Origin: JANQRA01 sp035550735
GTDB lineage: Bacteria; Actinomycetota; Acidimicrobiia; Spongiisociales; ZC4RG35
Length of the DNA: 34,017 nt
NCBI GenBank assembly: GCA_035550735.1
Contig: DASZOM010000022.1
Span: forward strand, 1-34,017
Direction of reading: 5' to 3'
The notes below the pieces were generated by a model. The model worked only from the letters and a program-made list of their open reading frames with translations. It had not been told where the DNA came from and did no database searches. The position numbers and the translations under genes were made by a program. Positions 31,474 to 34,017 of this stretch are shown in pieces (the first letter of the stretch is position 1; every line of letters begins with the position of its first letter).

Positions 31474-32342
31474 GTCAACAGGATGCATGCTTCTTCAGTG
31501 GTGAAGAAACACTCGCGGCGACGCTCCATTTGCCAGAAGGTGAGGGACCTTTTCCCGCGATAGTTCTCTGTACTGGCTTTGGTGGCGTCAAGGATTTGAT
31601 GCTGCCGGCGATTGCCGAGTATTTCGTGAGCAGAGGAATGGCCGCGCTCCGGTTCGACCACCGGGGTTTCGGTGAGAGCACGGGCACGAAATGGCGTCTC
31701 CTGCCCATGGAGCAGGTCGAGGACACACGTAGTGCCCTCACCTGGGTGTCAGGCCACCCCCAGGTGGACCCGGCGAGACTGGGGCTGTACGGGACGAGTT
31801 TCGGAGGCGCCAACGCCATAGTCACCGCAGCGTTGGACCCTCGTGTCGCCGTCGTCGCCACCTGCGTCTCCGTGGGCAACGGCAAGGCCTGGATGAGGTC
31901 TTTGCGACGCAACTGGGAGTGGATCGAGTTCCAGAAACAGATCGAGAAGGCGAAACTCCATCGGGTGAGAACCGGTGAGGGGACCTGGGTCGACTCCGAT
32001 GTGATCATGCCCCCGGATCCGGAGAGCCACCGCTGGCATCTTCAGGTCATACAGGAGTTCCCCGAGCGTCGTTACCAACTTCCGCTGGAGACGGCCGAAG
32101 CCATCCTGGAGTACCGGCCCGACGAGATGGTTGGCCGGATAGCGCCGCGGCCGGTCCTCTTCATGGTCGTCGAGAACGACTTGCTCGTACCCAACGACCA
32201 AACCCTCGAGCTCTTCGAGCGGGCCGGCGAGCCCAAGAAGCTGGTCATGCTCCGGGACATCAATCACCACGACGTGTACTCGGGTGAGCCTTTCGAGACG
32301 ACGATGAGCAATGCCGCCGATTGGTTCGCCCAGTACCTCTGA
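31470..32342 (+). CDS. Alpha/beta hydrolase, dienelactone hydrolase-like
   Basis: A 290-residue alpha/beta hydrolase. The oxyanion hole motif CTGFGGVKD, RFDHRGFGES, and the nucleophile elbow GLYGTSFGG with Ser110 are clear, and VVENDLLVPNDQT plus a late HHDVY supply the acid and base. A long insert with Trp and charged residues (residues about 135-190) sits between strands. It may be an esterase, lactonase or peptidase-like acyl hydrolase. The ATG overlaps the M20D stop. The TGA at 32340-32342 is in the same frame as the MFS gene that follows, which has no normal start codon of its own. Confidence 0.88.
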   Translation: MSQQDACFFSGEETLAATLHLPEGEGPFPAIVLCTGFGGVKDLMLPAIAEYFVSRGMAALRFDHRGFGESTGTKWRLLPMEQVEDTRSALTWVSGHPQVDPARLGLYGTSFGGANAIVTAALDPRVAVVATCVSVGNGKAWMRSLRRNWEWIEFQKQIEKAKLHRVRTGEGTWVDSDVIMPPDPESHRWHLQVIQEFPERRYQLPLETAEAILEYRPDEMVGRIAPRPVLFMVVENDLLVPNDQTLELFERAGEPKKLVMLRDINHHDVYSGEPFETTMSNAADWFAQYL

Positions 32343-32363
32343 GCCCGAGCCCGGACCACCGCC

Positions 32364-33572
32364 ATCACTTCCGCATCGACTCCCGGCAATCAATCACCCG
32401 ATGACTTTCGTCTGAAGTCGCTCACCTATTCGGTCTATCTGCCCAACATCCTGTTTGCCATCGGGCAAGGCGCCGCCATTCCCATCGTTGCCCTGGCGGC
32501 CCTCGAGTTGGGCGCATCGGCGGCCGTCGCCGGTGTCATCGTCGCCCTCAGAGGCCTCGGCACGCTGATCTTCGACATCCCCGCCGGCGCGCTGGTCGCC
32601 CGTCTCGGCGAGAAGTGGGCGATGGTGTCAGCCTCCGTGTCACTTGCCCTGGTCACGCTAGGAGTTGCGCTGAAACCGTCCTTGGTCGTCTATGCACTGC
32701 TGATCTTCCTGATGGGATGTGCCTGGTCGGTGTGGACACTCGCCCGCCTGGCCTACGTCACCGAGGTGACGCCCCTCAGGTTCCGGGGCCGGGCCATGTC
32801 GACCATGGGCGGGACAAGTCGGATCGGTCAGTTCCTGGGCCCGCTGCTCGGTGGTCTCGTGATCGCGTGGTGGGGCATCGTCGGGCCCTTCGTCATCCAC
32901 GCCGTGTTCGCTCTGGCCGCGGCGGCGGCAATGGCTCTGGTCAAGGAACCGGCCGTCAACCACAGATCCGAGCAGGGTCACATCTCCCTGCGCGGTGTGA
33001 TCAGGGACAACCTTCGTGTCCTCGGTACCGCGGGCATGGTCTCCATCACCATCCAGGTGATGAGAAGTGCGCGGGAGGTCATGGTTCCGCTGTGGGGTGA
33101 CCATCTGCAGCTCAGTGGCAGCCAGATCTCCCTGATCTACGGGCTCTCCTCAGGTGTGGAGATGCTCCTCTTCTATCCAATCGGCATCCTGATGGATCGC
33201 AAAGGGCGAAGGTGGTCTGCTCTGCCCTGTCTCGCCATCCTCGCGATCGGGCTGGCGATGATTCCGCTCACGTCCACCGTGGTTGGCCTCCTCTCGATCG
33301 GGATCCTTCTCGGACTGGGCAACGGGCTCGGCTCGGGAATCAACATGACCCTCGGCTCGGACCTCTCCCCCACCCTGGGAAGGAGCCAGTTCTTCGGCGT
33401 GTGGCGTCTGATGGGCGATGCAGGCTCGGCCCTGGGGCCTCTGCTGCTTGCCGCAGTCACGTCCATCGCCACACTGGGTGCCGCCGCCGTCGTCACCGGA
33501 GCGATCGGCATCGTCGGCGCCGGCATCATGTGGAAGTCGGTGCCCGAGACTCTGCGTCTCGACGGCAGCTGA
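32364..33572 (+). CDS. MFS transporter, start uncertain
   Basis: A major facilitator permease, about 400 residues if the whole N-terminus is used. The first helix begins YSVYLPNILFAIGQGAAIPIVALAALELG; later segments RGLGTLIFDIPAGALVARLGEKWAM, RFRGRAMSTMGGTSRIGQFLGPLLGG and GILMDRKGRRW are MFS landmarks. From the preceding TGA (32340-32342) the frame is open, yet it contains no ATG, GTG or TTG before TTG at 32508, which is after the first helix. I set the start provisionally at ATC 32364, giving TSASTPGNQSPDD next; CTG at 32412 is another option. A single-base error (ATC for ATG) would restore a normal start. The transport role is likely efflux or uptake of a small organic compound. Confidence 0.75.
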   Translation: MTSASTPGNQSPDDFRLKSLTYSVYLPNILFAIGQGAAIPIVALAALELGASAAVAGVIVALRGLGTLIFDIPAGALVARLGEKWAMVSASVSLALVTLGVALKPSLVVYALLIFLMGCAWSVWTLARLAYVTEVTPLRFRGRAMSTMGGTSRIGQFLGPLLGGLVIAWWGIVGPFVIHAVFALAAAAAMALVKEPAVNHRSEQGHISLRGVIRDNLRVLGTAGMVSITIQVMRSAREVMVPLWGDHLQLSGSQISLIYGLSSGVEMLLFYPIGILMDRKGRRWSALPCLAILAIGLAMIPLTSTVVGLLSIGILLGLGNGLGSGINMTLGSDLSPTLGRSQFFGVWRLMGDAGSALGPLLLAAVTSIATLGAAAVVTGAIGIVGAGIMWKSVPETLRLDGS

Positions 33573-33583
33573 CATTCACCCCT

Positions 33584-33655
33584 TACCTCAGGTAGTGGGG
33601 GCCCATATGGGCCTAATCGCCTCGAGAAAGCTCGGATCGTGTGAGGCGGCCGCCT
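33584..33655. promoter_or_regulatory. Three palindromes in the region before the methyltransferase gene
   Basis: TACCT-C-AGGTA (33584-33594), GGCCCATATGGGCC (33600-33613) and AGGCGGCCGCCT (33644-33655) are perfect palindromes in the 98-bp gap after the MFS gene. TAGCCT (33659-33664) just before the ATG is a -10 candidate for a leaderless transcript. The first two may be regulator sites; the second could also be a hairpin ending the MFS transcript, though no T run follows. Confidence 0.4.
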
Positions 33656-33670
33656 GCCTAGCCTGGTCCG

Positions 33671-34017
33671 ATGTCGTCCGAACAGATCGAACGATGGTCG
33701 CCCCTCAAGGCGTTGCTCTACTCGCTGTTGAACCGGAGCCCGAAGAGCAACGTCGCCATCGTGGAACGGGCCGGGCTCGGGCCTGACGACCGGTTCCTCG
33801 ACATCGGGTGCGGTCCGGGGGCCGCCCTCGAGCGGGCAGCGGCCACCGGCGCCCAGGTGGCCGGGGTCGATCCCAGCCCGTCCATGGTGGCCCGCGCCGC
33901 CGCCCGTGTCCACGCCGCCGACGTCCGAGTCGGCTCGGCCGAGGAGCTCCCCTTCCCCGACGACCATTTCACCGCCGTGGTGAACGTCGCCTCGTTCCAC
34001 CATTGGGCAGATCGGGA
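33671..34017 (+). CDS. Class I SAM-dependent methyltransferase, 3' partial
   Basis: The first 115 codons of a methyltransferase that runs past the window end. Translation from ATG 33671 begins MSSEQIERWSPLKALLYSLL; the SAM-binding motif I is FLDIGCGPGAALERAA, motif II VAGVDPSPSMVARAA, and GSAEELPFPDDHFTAVVNVASFHHW matches motifs III and IV of the Methyltransf_11 type. There is no ribosome binding site, and a TAGCCT -10 candidate sits seven bases upstream, so the message may be leaderless. The substrate is unknown; it need not belong with the preceding genes because an intergenic region with palindromes separates them. Confidence 0.88.
   Translation, partial: MSSEQIERWSPLKALLYSLLNRSPKSNVAIVERAGLGPDDRFLDIGCGPGAALERAAATGAQVAGVDPSPSMVARAAARVHAADVRVGSAEELPFPDDHFTAVVNVASFHHWADR

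Overview
The window is GC-rich DNA, about two thirds G+C by eye, from a high-GC actinobacterium. An Acidimicrobiia-like relative is my best guess. The reasons are inference: lipoproteins with Thr-rich linkers after the lipobox Cys, GTG/TTG starts, several genes that look leaderless, a beta-carbonic anhydrase of mycobacterial type, and a luciferase-like oxidoreductase of the F420-type subgroup. No rRNA, tRNA, CRISPR array, transposase or integrase was seen.

Layout. (1) 1-3818, + strand: the 3' end of a cell-wall recycling operon, murQ (cut by the window edge), anmK and two dipeptide-type ABC ATPases, all joined by ATGA overlaps. (2) 3814-13273: a 9.4 kb block bounded by two near-identical 48-nt repeats (one mismatch). 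It holds a GntR/FCD regulator with an almost perfect palindromic operator, a sugar-type (CUT2) ABC importer and, between its permease and its ATPase, six enzymes (RraA-like, divergent creatininase, amidase, gamma-glutamyltransferase-like, second RraA-like) plus a small protein that may be the amidase partner. (3) 13291-17639, - strand: cupin, beta-carbonic anhydrase, FMN alpha-hydroxy-acid oxidase, alpha/beta hydrolase, Thr-type asparaginase. A sequence with two mutually exclusive hairpins precedes the carbonic anhydrase. (4) 17672-28822, + strand: a HutC-type GntR regulator, a complete oligopeptide-type ABC importer (binding protein, two permeases, two ATPases) and, nested inside the same run, an iron-type alcohol dehydrogenase/maleylacetate reductase homologue, a luciferase-like monooxygenase, a cupin, an SDR, a PxpA homologue and an isochorismatase-type cysteine hydrolase. 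(5) 28831-34017: an M20 homologue on the - strand that has lost most metal ligands, then + strand M20D amidohydrolase, alpha/beta hydrolase, MFS transporter with no normal start codon, and a methyltransferase cut by the window end.

How it fits together. The window is devoted to taking up and hydrolysing small amide or peptide compounds. Amide- or peptide-cleaving enzymes of at least seven families lie within about 24 kb, next to two complete importers and part of a third. Block 2 looks like one inducible pathway: import, ring or amide opening, deamidation and a retro-aldol or decarboxylation step. Block 4 combines a flavin or F420 oxygenase-type enzyme, a cysteine amidohydrolase and two dehydrogenases, a logic similar to Rut pyrimidine breakdown. 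The substrates cannot be read from the sequence. Blocks 2 and 4 are the best candidates for undescribed catabolic systems.
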